A stretch of 18,393 nt of DNA from Ignavibacteriota bacterium (GCA_016707525.1 JADJHP010000019.1:1-18393), one strand, 5' to 3'. Counted from the stretch's first letter, positions 8,090-16,002 are shown. A program made the numbers and translations. Notes: generated by a model not told the origin, from the letters alone.

Positions 8090-8692
8090 ATGACGAACAT
8101 ATCAGAGCGAGAGGTGTTGAGGCACTTTCTAGCATCAATCGCATATCATGCACAGAAAGCTATTCGTGCTGCGCCACCAGAATTCTGGCACTTTTCGGCT
8201 GGAAACAAGGTGAGAACTCCGGGTGAGCTCCTTCGGCACATGACGAGTGTGATGGGATACGCCCGGACATACATGATAGGTGGGACCTATTGGCCGGAAG
8301 CACTTGCCAGCCCCGATGCTGAGATCGATCGCTTTCACGAGGTATTGGAAGACGTATCCAGGCTGCTCGAGGTCGGAACGCCACTGAGAGAGATCTCAGA
8401 ACTCCAACTGTTGCAGGGTCCGTTCTCCGATGTCATGACTCACATCGGTCAGTTGTCGCTTCTGCGGCGTCTCTTCGGGAGCCCGGTGGCCCCCGAGAAC
8501 TTCATCTATGCGGACATTTCGAGAGCAGTACTCGGGAGGCACCAGGCCGATCCAAGACGTCCGGACGCAGATTGGCCGGAGGCACCCACCCCTGATCAAC
8601 GGCGCCCCCGCCAGACGGCGGCGGGATCTACGACCCGGCGCCGTGCAAAGAACAACCGGGTATTGACCTTCACCATTTTTTGTGTTGGTTGA
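8090..8692 (+). CDS. DinB/YfiT-like metal-dependent hydrolase family protein
   Basis: The product is a four-helix-bundle DinB-superfamily protein. These are metal-binding enzymes, often thiol-dependent S-transferases or of unknown substrate. Visible features are the N-terminal helix REVLRHFLASIAYHAQKA, FWHFSAGNKVRTPGELLRHMTSVMGYA with a likely metal ligand His50, the helix RFHEVLEDVSRLLE, and DVMTHIGQLSLLRRLFGSPVAPENF with His118; PENF near the end is typical. AAGGGAA precedes ATG 8090. The family-like sequence stops near residue 165. The open frame then runs through repeat copy 6 to 8692 with arginine-rich, non-family sequence, so the true stop is probably the TGA at 8593-8595 in another frame, reached after a base error. 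Cassette between copies 5 and 6. Confidence 0.82.
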   Translation: MTNISEREVLRHFLASIAYHAQKAIRAAPPEFWHFSAGNKVRTPGELLRHMTSVMGYARTYMIGGTYWPEALASPDAEIDRFHEVLEDVSRLLEVGTPLREISELQLLQGPFSDVMTHIGQLSLLRRLFGSPVAPENFIYADISRAVLGRHQADPRRPDADWPEAPTPDQRRPRQTAAGSTTRRRAKNNRVLTFTIFCVG

Positions 8693-8815
8693 GGTTGTCA
8701 CCTTCACCAGTCGTGTCGCGGCGCTGGTCCCGTGAAGCGGGATCCTCGATTTCGCAGCGGCATAGAGGACATCGGTACGTAGCGTCAATTCGGGATGAGC
8801 CGTGAACCGTTAAGG
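8592..8815 (+). repeat. Long attC-like structured repeat, copy 6
   Basis: The left end is degenerate (CTGATCAACGGCGCCCCC). The hairpin region reads CCCGCCAGACGGCGGCGGG. The middle module differs from copy 5 by only a few bases over about 90 bp. The 3' module diverges: hairpin GGTCCCG (8726-8732) / CGGGATCC (8738-8745), then CTCGATTTCGCAGC with a weakly complementary right side, then GGGATGAGCCGTGAACC and GTTAAGG (8809-8815). The terminal box merges with AAGGGG, which can serve as ribosome site for the gene starting at 8825. Confidence 0.75.
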
Positions 8816-8824
8816 GGTTCCAAC

Positions 8825-9444
8825 ATGAACATGTCACGATATTCTGGACTTTTGATTCTCCTGCTTCTCTCCGCACGGCCTGAACTCCTCTCACAGGATC
8901 CGGCTGTCCACGAGGGAGATATCGTCTTCAGGTCCTCCACCGGGCAAGGTCCGGCTATTCAGTCGGCGACAAAGTCCCGATACACTCACGTTGGCATCGT
9001 CCTATTCCGGAATGGGTCACCTTGTGTCTTCGAAGCCGTCGAACCGGTGCGTTTCACCGCATTGGAAAAGTGGATCGCGCGAGGTGAAAACGGGCACTGC
9101 GTGATCAAGCGTCTCCATGGCGCGGACAGCGTGCTTGATACGCAGGGCCTGGCGAAGATCCACAACCTTGTTCCGATGTTTGAAGGGAAGCACTATGATC
9201 TGACGTTTGGATGGAGTGACTCCACCATCTATTGTTCGGAATTAGTTTGGAAGCTCTTCGACAGGGCGCTGGGGATTCGAGTGGGAAGTTACGACAATTG
9301 CGGGATTTCGATCTGTCGGCGCCGATCGTGCGGGAGAAAATGAAGCAGAGATATGGAGATCATGTGCCTCTTGAAGGGACCGTGGTCTCGCCAGCAGACA
9401 TTTTCGATTCCACGTTGCTCAGGACGGTCCAAACCATACACTGA
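8825..9444 (+). CDS. YiiX/YebB-like NlpC/P60 cysteine hydrolase (permuted papain fold), one frameshift
   Basis: The N-terminus MNMSRYSGLLILLLLSARPELLSQ is a signal peptide. HEGDIVFRSSTGQG and YTHVGIVLFRNG (His55) followed by VFEA form the first half of the active site. STIYCSELVWKLF carries the likely nucleophile Cys137. This order (H before C) is that of the circularly permuted papain-like YaeF/YiiX group, thought to act on cell-envelope amide bonds. A frame change near 9295 leads to DFDLSAPIVREKMKQRYG, VSPADIFDSTLL and TGA 9442-9444, matching the usual C-terminus of the family. ATG 8825 follows the GTTAAGGGG end of repeat copy 6 by a few bases, which sets the start. Confidence 0.82.
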
Positions 9445-9508
9445 TCGCCCCCCCGGCCACAGGCGCGCCTGATGGTGCGCCGATGGCGGCGGGGTTGCCA
9501 CCATACAC

Positions 9509-9731
9509 ATGAACCATCTGCTGATCACTGCCCGGAATACTCGTCACCGTCATCGCGCCTCTTCTCGTGCTCTACCTCAGGGGCGATCTCTTCCACATCG
9601 CGCTCACTGTCGGTGATCTTGCGCTCTGGACCTACCTGGCACTCTCGATGGCATTTGCCCTGTTTGCCATTGTCGTCGTGATCGACAGGTTCAAAGGCTC
9701 TCCTCAGGAGGCAGCGGAGGCGGCAACGTAA
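9509..9731 (+). CDS. Small two-helix membrane protein, frameshifted
   Basis: Starting at ATG 9509 (MNHLLITA) and shifting frame near 9530 gives about 74 residues: ILVTVIAPLLVLYLRGDLFH, then LALWTYLALSMAFALFAIVV, then DRFKGSPQEAAEAAT and TAA 9729-9731. Two hydrophobic segments separated by a short charged loop, with a charged C-terminus, indicate an inner-membrane protein. The family is not recognised. The hydrophobic stretch is in frame with the stop, and the shift is needed only to reach the start codon; no good ribosome site is visible. The stop overlaps AACGTAAC, which could be the left box of a degenerate cassette repeat. Confidence 0.5.
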
Positions 9732-9800
9732 CAAGAGAGTGCACATGACTCCGCGTCGGGGGCATCGGGGTTGGCACCGTGATCATGGAGAAGAGGGCCA
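9727..9800 (+). repeat. Degenerate remnant of the cassette repeat (possible copy 7)
   Basis: CGTAACAAGAGAGTGCACATGAC parallels the opening of the long repeats (CTAACCAGCGGCTGCAC, then TGACC) with the terminator-like hairpin deleted. The next part, CCGCGTCGGGGGCATCGGGG and TTGGCAC, closely matches the middle module of copy 4 at about 5791-5825. No 3' module or GTTAGGC is visible. It lies between the small membrane protein and the convergent YciI gene and may mark the end of the array. Noticed by eye; not tested statistically. Confidence 0.4.
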
Positions 9801-9853
9801 GCGATCCGTGAGGCGGCAGGAACCCGCGGCGTGTGCGTCCGCAGCACAGTGAT

Positions 9854-10328
9854 TCACATCGGCTTCTCCGTGATCTTGTCGTGCAGGTCACGCATGAGCA
9901 TCAACGCTGCGGTTCCATAGTACTGATGAAACTCAGGCACCATTTCGCCCTGGCTACGACAGGGTCTGTCGCGATAAGTTGCCTGGCTTCCTCGATATCG
10001 GTCGAAGCAAAATAAAAAGTCCCCTCCACCCATCAACACCATCGAACGGGCCGGCGAGGACGAGTTTGCCTTCCGCGGAGAGACGCTTCATGTTGGCAAA
10101 GTGGCCCTTGAACATCTCGTCTCGATCCGGGCCTGCGGGCACGCGGTTCGGTCCGGTCTTCAGAACCACCAGGACATAGCCCCTCATGCCACGTTCGTCC
10201 GCGCCTACGGCTTTCGCCAGAGCGGGATCGTATGCGGGCTTCTCCGGGTCTGCCACCTGTTGAGCGTGGCACACGGACGCACCAAGAACAAGGCACATCA
10301 TCACGAAGGTGGTACGAAGTGTTGGCAT
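9854..10328 (-). CDS. Secreted YciI-like protein, two frameshifts
   Basis: MPTLRTTFVMMCLVLGASVCHAQQ is a signal peptide with a cleavage site after CHA. The body (GMRGYVLVVLKTGPNR, FKGHFANMKRLSAEGKLVLAGPFDGVDGWRGLFIF, then after a frame change ASTDIEEARQLIATDPVVA, then GEMVPEFHQYYGTAALM) is a YciI-type ferredoxin-like domain with the pattern H..N...L-EGKLVLAGPF...G......E.A..L...DP. Family members are small dimeric proteins of mostly unknown function. Both breaks are at short homopolymers (a TTTTT run near 10012, a second near 9945). AGGAG lies 6-7 bp before ATG 10328, preferred over GTG 10331. The stop is TGA at 9856-9854. It is convergent with the small membrane protein gene. Confidence 0.8.
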
Positions 10329-10356
10329 CACGGTCTCCTTGTGGATTGTCGTCGGT

Positions 10357-10488
10357 TCAGCTCTCGCCGCATCGGATCTCGATGATCTGGTCCCATGCCT
10401 GGCGGGTGAGGTGGGCAGGGAAAAGCCAGACGCGTTTCGTACGTTCTATCGGATCCACAGAGTGTGGCGGGTACGGGCAGTGACACAT
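10357..10488 (-). CDS. Possible small protein of 43 residues upstream of the YciI gene
   Basis: An open frame from ATG 10488 to TGA 10357 encodes a chain containing DPIERTKRVWLFPAHLTRQA and WDQIIEI, which looks like genuine protein and not shadow sequence. It ends about 30 bp before the start of the secreted YciI-like gene on the same strand. No strong ribosome site is seen, and it may be the tail of a longer broken gene lying further right. No family is recognised. The rest of the gap 10489-10707 shows nothing convincing on either strand. Confidence 0.3.
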   Translation of the reverse strand: MCHCPYPPHSVDPIERTKRVWLFPAHLTRQAWDQIIEIRCGES

Positions 10489-10707
10489 GACCCCGGCAGA
10501 ATGGCGCGGAAACATTTTCCGGGAATTGAGTATGTTGGTTCATGGAGCAAAGTACCGGAATCCGTGGAATTCCGCAACCATCGACTTTGTGCAAGGTATC
10601 GGGTTGGTCAGTTGGAGTTCCTTCATCTCTGCCATTCACGCTGCAAAGGAACGCCTGGTGCTGTTGTCGTACTTCAGGGCATGAACCTATCTCAACGGAG
10701 AGGTGTT

Positions 10708-11220
10708 ATGAAGAAAACCGCAAAGAACACGGTGTGCCTCTGGTACGATGGGGGCGCGGAGGATGCAGCACGGTTCTACGCTGCGACCTTCCCCGATTCA
10801 TCCGTAGATGCCGTGCATCGGGCACCGGGGGACTTTCCATCAGGCAAGGAGGGGGATGTGTTGACGGTGGAATTCACCGTGTTGGGCATTCCCTGTCTCG
10901 GGCTCAACGGAGGGCCGGCATTCAAACAGAGCGAAGCATTCTCGTTTCAAATTGCAACCGTGGACCAGGCCGAAACGGACCGCTACTGGCATGCGATCGT
11001 TGACAATGGTGGGCAGGAGAGCGCCTGCGGGTGGTGCAAAGACAGATGGGGACTCTCATGGCAGATCACGCCGTTGGCCCTGACCCAAGCGATCACCGAC
11101 CCCGATCCCGCTGCGGCGAAACGCGCGTTCGAAGCGATGATGACCATGCGCAATATCGACATTGCCGCGATCGAGGCGGCGCGCCGTGGCGCAGACCGCA
11201 CGGGGCGGAAGGGACTCTGA
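10708..11220 (+). CDS. VOC superfamily protein, PhnB / 3-demethylubiquinone-9 methyltransferase-like
   Basis: The intact 170-residue product begins NTVCLWYDGGAEDAARFYAA and contains FPDSSVD, GDVLTVEFTVLGIPCLGLNGGPAF, FSFQIATVDQAETDRYWHAIV, GGQESACGWCKDRWGLSWQITP and AAKRAFEAMMTMRNIDIAAIEAA. This is the signature of the PhnB-like branch of the vicinal oxygen chelate fold, usually annotated as 3-demethylubiquinone-9 3-methyltransferase-like; the enzymatic role of most members is unproven. ATG 10708 is supported by GGAGAGG 5 bp upstream and by full family length. It is one of the few unbroken genes here. The gap to the next gene (11221-11393) shows nothing recognisable. Confidence 0.88.
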   Translation: MKKTAKNTVCLWYDGGAEDAARFYAATFPDSSVDAVHRAPGDFPSGKEGDVLTVEFTVLGIPCLGLNGGPAFKQSEAFSFQIATVDQAETDRYWHAIVDNGGQESACGWCKDRWGLSWQITPLALTQAITDPDPAAAKRAFEAMMTMRNIDIAAIEAARRGADRTGRKGL

Positions 11221-11393
11221 GCCGCGAGTCCGATGGAAGGTCGGTACACGTCACACGTGGTGAGGATGGGTGGTCGGGGAAGCAACTCCGGGAATATGAT
11301 ACGCGTGTGCCCGGATGACCCGCTCCACGGCTCACCCATAGCCGTTGTCCCATTGACGCATCAGATCATCGGCATCAACGAAAGGATAGCGAT

Positions 11394-11782
11394 ATGAAGC
11401 GAGTCACCGGCATAGGTGGGATCTTCTTCCATTCTCCCGATCCCGTCACTCTCAGGGCCTGGTACAAAGATCACCTCGGGATCGACGTTCAGGAGTGGGG
11501 AGGAACCGCTTTTAGTTGGACGGATCCGGAGGGCACGCCGACCGGGGGAAACCACGATAAGGGACGATCGGCGACGCAAAAAGCAATTCCTTTGCTCCCG
11601 GTACTCCGCCGTTCATGATCAATTATCGTGTGGCCGATCTGCATGTCCTGGTGAAGGCCCTTAAGGCCGAAGGGATGTAACGTCTCGACAAGATCGATGA
11701 GTCGGAGTACGGAAAGTTCGCCTGGGTCATGGACCCCGATGGGAACAAGGTGGAACCCTGGGAGCCACCGGCAGGTCAGTGA
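11394..11782 (+). pseudogene. VOC superfamily (glyoxalase/bleomycin resistance-like) protein, frameshifted
   Basis: The N-terminal half reads MKRVTGIGGIFFHSPDPVTL, RAWYKDHLGIDVQEWGG, FSWTDPEGTP, typical of a glyoxalase/bleomycin-resistance-like VOC domain with the W/FY...LG pattern. After frame changes near 11560 the second half follows as PPFMINYRVADLHVLVKALKAEG, then RLDKIDESEYGKFAWVMDPDGNKVEPWEPPAGQ with TGA 11780-11782; D/W-DPDGN-VE-WEP is the usual C-terminal metal-binding and closing motif. An in-frame stop near 11680 is best explained by a base error. AAGGA precedes ATG 11394 by 7 bp. It may form a transcription unit with the VOC gene upstream and the esterase downstream. Confidence 0.78.
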
Positions 11783-11807
11783 TGGAGCCACGTTCGACGG
11801 AGACAGA

Positions 11808-12985
11808 ATGCCGTTCAGACTGCAATTGCTTCTGGCCCTTGCTCTTTTCGTCACGACAGGCTTCGGGGATGCCCCTGTTACCGGGGCAAGGAGCACACTT
11901 CATTCTGCAGTACTCAAGGAAGACCGTACATTTCAGGTGTGCCTGGTTAAGGAGATTTTATCATTGGGCATTGGACCCGCAGCTATCCGGTGCTCTACGT
12001 TCTTGATGGTGAATCACACTTCCTGCATACGGCAGGCTCTGCGACGTTCGCCCCTCGCGAAAGGCGGGATCCCGGAACTCATCGTCGTGGCGATCACCAG
12101 CACAGTACGGATCCGTGATTATACCCAGACCGACTGGTCCCCGCATTGGGTCGGTGGTGGAGGCGCAGAACCCGTTTCCCCAAGAGATTTCTCGACAGGA
12201 ACTCATTCCGGCGATCGAGCGAACCTATCGAACGAACCGGTACCGCATGCTGTGCGGTCATTCGGCGGTGGACAGTTCGTTCTTTTGCGTTGACGTCCGA
12301 GCCTTCTCCTTCCAATGCCTATATTGCACTGAGCCCAAGTCTCGATTGGGATAACAATCTCCCTCAACGGTCCCTGGAGCAGGCATTTCAACAGACCGAC
12401 AATGGTCTGAGAGGGCCTTTCTCTACTTTGCATGGTCAGATGATTCCGGTCAGGCGCTGGCCGACGATCACAGGTTGCAGGAAACAGTCGAGAAGAATTC
12501 CCCTCTAGGGGGTTTCGCTGGATCGCAAAGGATATCCGGATGGAGACCCATACCAGTAGTCCGTTGGTCGCACACATCGACGCGTTGCGCCGGTTGTATG
12601 CAGGGTACCGGTTCCCTGACGATCTTCTGGAGAAGGGCCTTGCGTATGCCGAGCAGCATTTCGGTGAAGTGTCAGGACGTCGCAGGATAGACGATCCCGG
12701 TGCCCGAGGACGTGGTCAACAACCTCAAAAGTGAAGAACTGGCGAAGGGGAATATTCCGAGCGACCGAACTGTTCAAGCGCAACACCCAGCGCAACCCAC
12801 ACTCTGCCAATGCGTTGGATGGCATTGCCGATGCGTACGACAAGGCTGGCATGAAGAAAGAGGCGATAGCTGCAATGAAGAAGGCGGTCGATCTGGCCAC
12901 GCGATATAAGGATCCCAATCTCCGCTACTTCACCGAGCACCTCAAGAGACTCACGAGTAAGCGTGCGCCGGCTTTGACAAAGTAA
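11808..12985 (+). pseudogene. Secreted alpha/beta-hydrolase esterase (Fes/IroE-type fold) with TPR tail, multiply frameshifted
   Basis: MPFRLQLLLALALFVTTGFG is a signal peptide. Frame hopping then gives YPVLYVLDGESHFLHTAG, ELIVVAITST-RIRDYTQTDW, FLDRELIPAIERTYRTNRYR and CGHSA at about 12252-12266, the nucleophile elbow GHSxGG with Ser at 12261-12263. Next come YIALSPSLDWDN and FLYFAWSDDSGQA. This is the putative-esterase family (PF00756 type), which includes enterobactin-esterase-like enzymes. The last 120 residues hold ALRRLYAGYRFPDDLLEKGL and NPHSANALDGIADAYDKAGM, KKEAIAAMKKAVDLA, a TPR, a combination common in Bacteroidetes members. GGAG precedes ATG 11808. At least five breaks occur; the stop is TAA 12983-12985. 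Confidence 0.8.
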
Positions 12986-13017
12986 GATGGCGCTGGCGCA
13001 CCTCTCTCTTTGTATTT
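12963..13017 (+). terminator. Probable Rho-independent terminator of the esterase gene
   Basis: GTGCGCCGGC (12963-12972) and GCTGGCGCAC (12992-13001) are inverted repeats matching at 9 of 10 positions and spanning the stop codon; CTCTCTCTTTGTATTT follows directly. The loop (19 nt) is long. The rest of the gap up to 13213 shows nothing recognisable. Confidence 0.45.
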
Positions 13018-13213
13018 GCCGCCCATCAGGGTCAGCGTCCGGAAGCGCGAACAGACGAAACGGCAAGATGGCATCTGCGATCATTGATATCGTGTGAATG
13101 GCGACCCCATCCGGGGATCCAGAGGCGTACCGATCTCCATGCCCGGATGCACCCCGTCATCCGCTCCCGTGTTTGCGTGTCCGTCGTTATCACACTGAAA
13201 GGATCTCACGTTC

Positions 13214-13522
13214 ATGGATTTCATTCTCCTCTACAATGTCGCGCCGGCATACATCGTCCGGCGTGCTGAATACCGGGCCGAGCACCTCCGACTGGCGTGG
13301 GAATACGCAGACCGGGGTGAGCTCTTGATCGGAGGCGCACTCGAAGACCCTATGGATACCACGGTACTCATCTTCCGGTGCGCGTCACGTGAGATCGTGG
13401 AAGGATTCGTACAACGGGACCCGTATGTCGCCCACGGGCTTGTGGCATCATGGCGCATCCGGCCCTTTAAGACAGTCGTGGGACCCATGTCTGCAACGCC
13501 GTTGCGGCCGGACGCCGAGTAA
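13214..13522 (+). CDS. YciI-like protein, cytoplasmic
   Basis: This intact 102-residue protein reads MDFILLYNVAPAYIVRRAEY, RAEHLRLAWEYADRGELLIG, GALEDPMDTTVLIFRCAS, then EIVEGFVQRDPYVAHGLVAS and WRIRPFKTVVG. The pattern R-xH---A-----G-L-LGG-------G--L-F----E-V--F---DPY---GLV--W-I-PF-VV is that of YciI-type proteins, a ferredoxin-like fold with unknown biochemical role. AAAGGA lies about 11 bp upstream, rather far. No signal peptide, unlike the minus-strand YciI relative at 9854-10328. The following gap (13523-13704) shows nothing recognisable. Confidence 0.9.
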   Translation: MDFILLYNVAPAYIVRRAEYRAEHLRLAWEYADRGELLIGGALEDPMDTTVLIFRCASREIVEGFVQRDPYVAHGLVASWRIRPFKTVVGPMSATPLRPDAE

Positions 13523-13704
13523 GTCCTGATCGCCGCAGCCCAAGGCACACCATCTTCGTCCGGATGTGACCTGAAGCACACCGCCCCGTGTGACCACCAA
13601 CCTTTTCCGTACGTGCTGTATTGCCTGTACAGGCTCCCGCTCCTTGCGCCATCCCATCGCCCAGATGCAGGGGTCGCCTGTCAATCACACAGAAAGGTTC
13701 ACGG

Positions 13705-15521
13705 ATGAGACATTGCATCATTGTGTTTCTTGTACTCGTTTTCACCTTGTGCCACGGCGCAGGAGCTCTTTGTTACAGCCTCTCCTCGTCCGGCGTCTGC
13801 GGTCACGGGTTCGTTCCGTGATGCCGGCATGCCGACAACACTGTGTGCCGTCCGTGCGCAGAGTGCATACTTCCAGGCGCCCCGCGCCGGAGGAACGTTC
13901 GAATGCTGTGATCGATCTGGTGGCTGATGAGCGTGCCGGGGAATGGTGTACGGGCATCCGTACAGGAAGTGAAAAGGAAAATGGAATGCAGGTGACCATG
14001 ATGGTAGTGATCGCGGACCTCGCCGCGCTTGAATCCGCAGCTCCCCGCGTCGTCGGTCGATGTCGGGATCTCATGGCGGTCATCGGCGTCTTCGCGGCTA
14101 TCCTGGGGATCGCCGGGATTGATGTAATGCTTGGGGGTGCGCGGGACTCCATCGTTTGGGTGGGACTTCGACTAAGCATCCCGGGAACGGGAATTTGATC
14201 GCGGTTCTCCACGTCAGGAAGTCTACTGGTGATTCTTGGACCCTGAATCTTCTCGACAGACGGTGGTGAGACGTGGTCAGAGAAGGAGCATTGGAACGCG
14301 ACCTATCCGTTGAACAGGGTCTCACCACGATCCTGAAGGGAACGCGTATGTATGCTTCCACACGCGGCATACTTCAGGATCAGATCCTTGTCTATCGGTA
14401 CAGTACGGCGACCGGTGCCTCCGGTAACGTGGGCCGGGGACACCCGGCTATCTTACGACCGCGGTCACGACCTCGGAGGCGGGGAGAAGTTCACGGATCT
14501 CGCAACCACGACGAACGATGGCACTGCCTTCAGGGGACCGCTACTACGTCAGCACACGATCACGTCCACAAAGAAACTCCGGTTCTTCTGGTATCAGATC
14601 GATTCCACTTCCGCGCGTGAGACCACGACCGGCGGGACTTCCGCGTTCACCGGCCTTTCCTGTACGTATGGGATCCCCGGTCCCTATATGCTGTGGATCT
14701 CCCATGTTGATACCGCGGGCCAGGTGTGCATTGACAGCATCCGGGGTTCGAACTCTGTCTCCGGGCCTACAAGTATGCCGGTGCATTTCCGAAGCCATGG
14801 AAACGTCGATCGCCTACACCAGAATGACACCATCTTCTGTGCATTCGATTTCATCACCTCATTCGTCCTAACACAATATGTCATCCGGTACGGCGTAGGC
14901 AGTACCCGGCGGTTCGGGGCCTTTGCCGATACCGCGCTCGGCAGTGAGGCCCCAGCCGCTACACTTCGTGGTGGGGAGGGATCGCCGTCGCGTATCGCTA
15001 CTACACTCCTACCCGTACCACCACGGGCTGCATGGCGCTCATACCCGCTGGAGCACCCGGTCGGGCAAACACGGTGGTCTCCGATCACGAGCCGTATCCG
15101 GCGTGAAGCCGGGCATCGCGTATATGGGGAACAAGAAGTACGGGCGTCCCTCTATCCGTCGTGGGTCGGTCCACCTTTCACGCGCTGCGTACTCTCGATG
15201 TGCTTGATGCCACTGCGGACAGGTGTTGAGGAGTATTCCACCGCGCCCGTCCGGTTCGCTCCTCGACCAGAACTATCCGAACCTGCTCCAATCCCCTCGA
15301 CCACGATCCGGTATTGTGCCTGCCGGAGCGATCACCGGTCAGTGTAAAAGATTTCGATGCACTGGGCCGCGAGGTGGCGGAACCGGTGAGAGGGGTGAGC
15401 AGGTGGCCGGCGTTCACGAAGCGCGCGCTTCGATGGGGCCAACCTTTGCAAGCGGGGTGTACTAACTGTCGCATGCAAGCAGGTAATTTTTCTGATACGC
15501 AAATCTCTCCTCATGAAATAG
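13705..15521 (+). pseudogene. Secreted Asp-box (sialidase-like) protein with T9SS C-terminal sorting domain, multiply frameshifted
   Basis: MRHCIIVFLVLVFTLCH followed after a one-base shift by AQELFV is a signal peptide with cleavage before AQ. Around 14130-14340 the frames join as DSIVWVG, GNGNLIAVLHV, STGDSWTL and STDGGETWSEKEHWN. The last starts with a textbook Asp-box (SxDxGxTW at about 14253-14276), the repeat of sialidase-type beta-propellers. HDPEGNAYVCFHTRHTSGSD and LVYRYSTATG follow. The C-terminal 80 residues (DQNYPN, STTIRY-like, VKDFDALGREVA, VAGVHEA, CRMQAGNF-DTQ, LLMK before TAG 15519-15521) are a type IX secretion type A sorting domain. The protein should be exported by the Sec system and anchored or released by T9SS. 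The part 13800-14100 is poorly resolved, so it could instead be two genes. No catalytic residues were identified. Confidence 0.62.
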
Positions 15522-16002
15522 TATCAGTGACACTAACGTGGATTCCAGGGGCGGTGCATGCAACGCCCCCAAGGCCTGCGCTTCGGCCAGGATCATCCCC
15601 TGACAACCGTCCGGGGAACCGATGTCCAAGTATATGGCGGGGAAACATATACTCCCCTGACACCTGTCCGGACCCGATGTCCGCATAGTTATTTGCAGGG
15701 AAAACATATATCCCCTCGCAATTGTGCCCGGGAGATTCTGTTGGGGGAACCCTCTCCGGGAGGGGCTGTTTCATATGTTACGGTCGTTTCCGGCACTGTT
15801 CTTCCTTTCCACAGGCTGTTCAAAGCAATGCCGGCGATCCGCGTTCGTTCAACACTGGGACCGAGGAGAGGAGGACGCGTCAGGCATTCCGCCCCCCTTT
15901 CCGCGTACCCTTCCTGTCCTGCCAGCAGGCATACCAGAGATCTCATCTCGCATCAACAGTGCGATCTCCATCAGCAATCATATTCCAATACTGGAGGGTC
16001 GT
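15522..16002. other. Intergenic region with hairpins and a tandem repeat
   Basis: After the T9SS-domain gene the region holds a near-perfect palindrome (GGGGCG 15548-15553 / CGCCCC 15564-15569, centre TGCATGCA), then the tandem repeat at 15596, then the hairpin CCCTC-TCCGG-GAGGG around 15751-15765. A frame opening at ATG 15775 (MLRSFPALFFLSTGCSKQ, lipoprotein-like, with GGAGGGG upstream) stays in frame with the next gene's start at 16003. It could be an alternative start or a broken small lipoprotein, but later residues do not look coding. Confidence 0.4.
15596..15733. repeat. Tandem repeat, about 2.4 copies of a 57/58-bp unit
   Basis: Copy 1 is 15596-15652, copy 2 is 15653-15710, and a partial third copy starts at 15711. 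Shared blocks are TCCCCTGACA, GTCCGG, CCGATGTCC, and GGGGAAACATATA or its variant. Unit length is 57 then 58 bp. On the minus strand the copies give similar peptides in different frames (IYVFPANNYADIGS; FPAIYLDIGSPDG), so a small coding role on that strand is not excluded, though no clear gene boundaries are seen. Confidence 0.7.

Noticed and set aside
8596..8692. C-terminal extension of the DinB reading frame (about 33 residues, arginine-rich).
   Set aside because: It is the translation of repeat copy 6 and not family sequence; the true stop is probably at about 8593.
10309..10707. In-frame upstream extension of the first VOC gene by 133 codons.
   Set aside because: It runs over the reversed YciI start region with no family similarity, and a good ribosome site and full family length support ATG 10708.
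11212..11240. TGAGCCGCGAG followed by CCGATGG after the first VOC gene resembles the 3' end of the cassette repeats.
   Set aside because: It overlaps an intact stop codon, and the upstream sequence is coding with no left box, hairpin or stem, so an 11-base match is probably chance.
13742..14212. Long minus-strand open frame (156 codons) opposite the T9SS-domain gene.
   Set aside because: It is rich in Arg, Ser, Thr and Pro with no recognisable fold and mirrors a plus strand that carries signal-peptide and Asp-box coding sequence.
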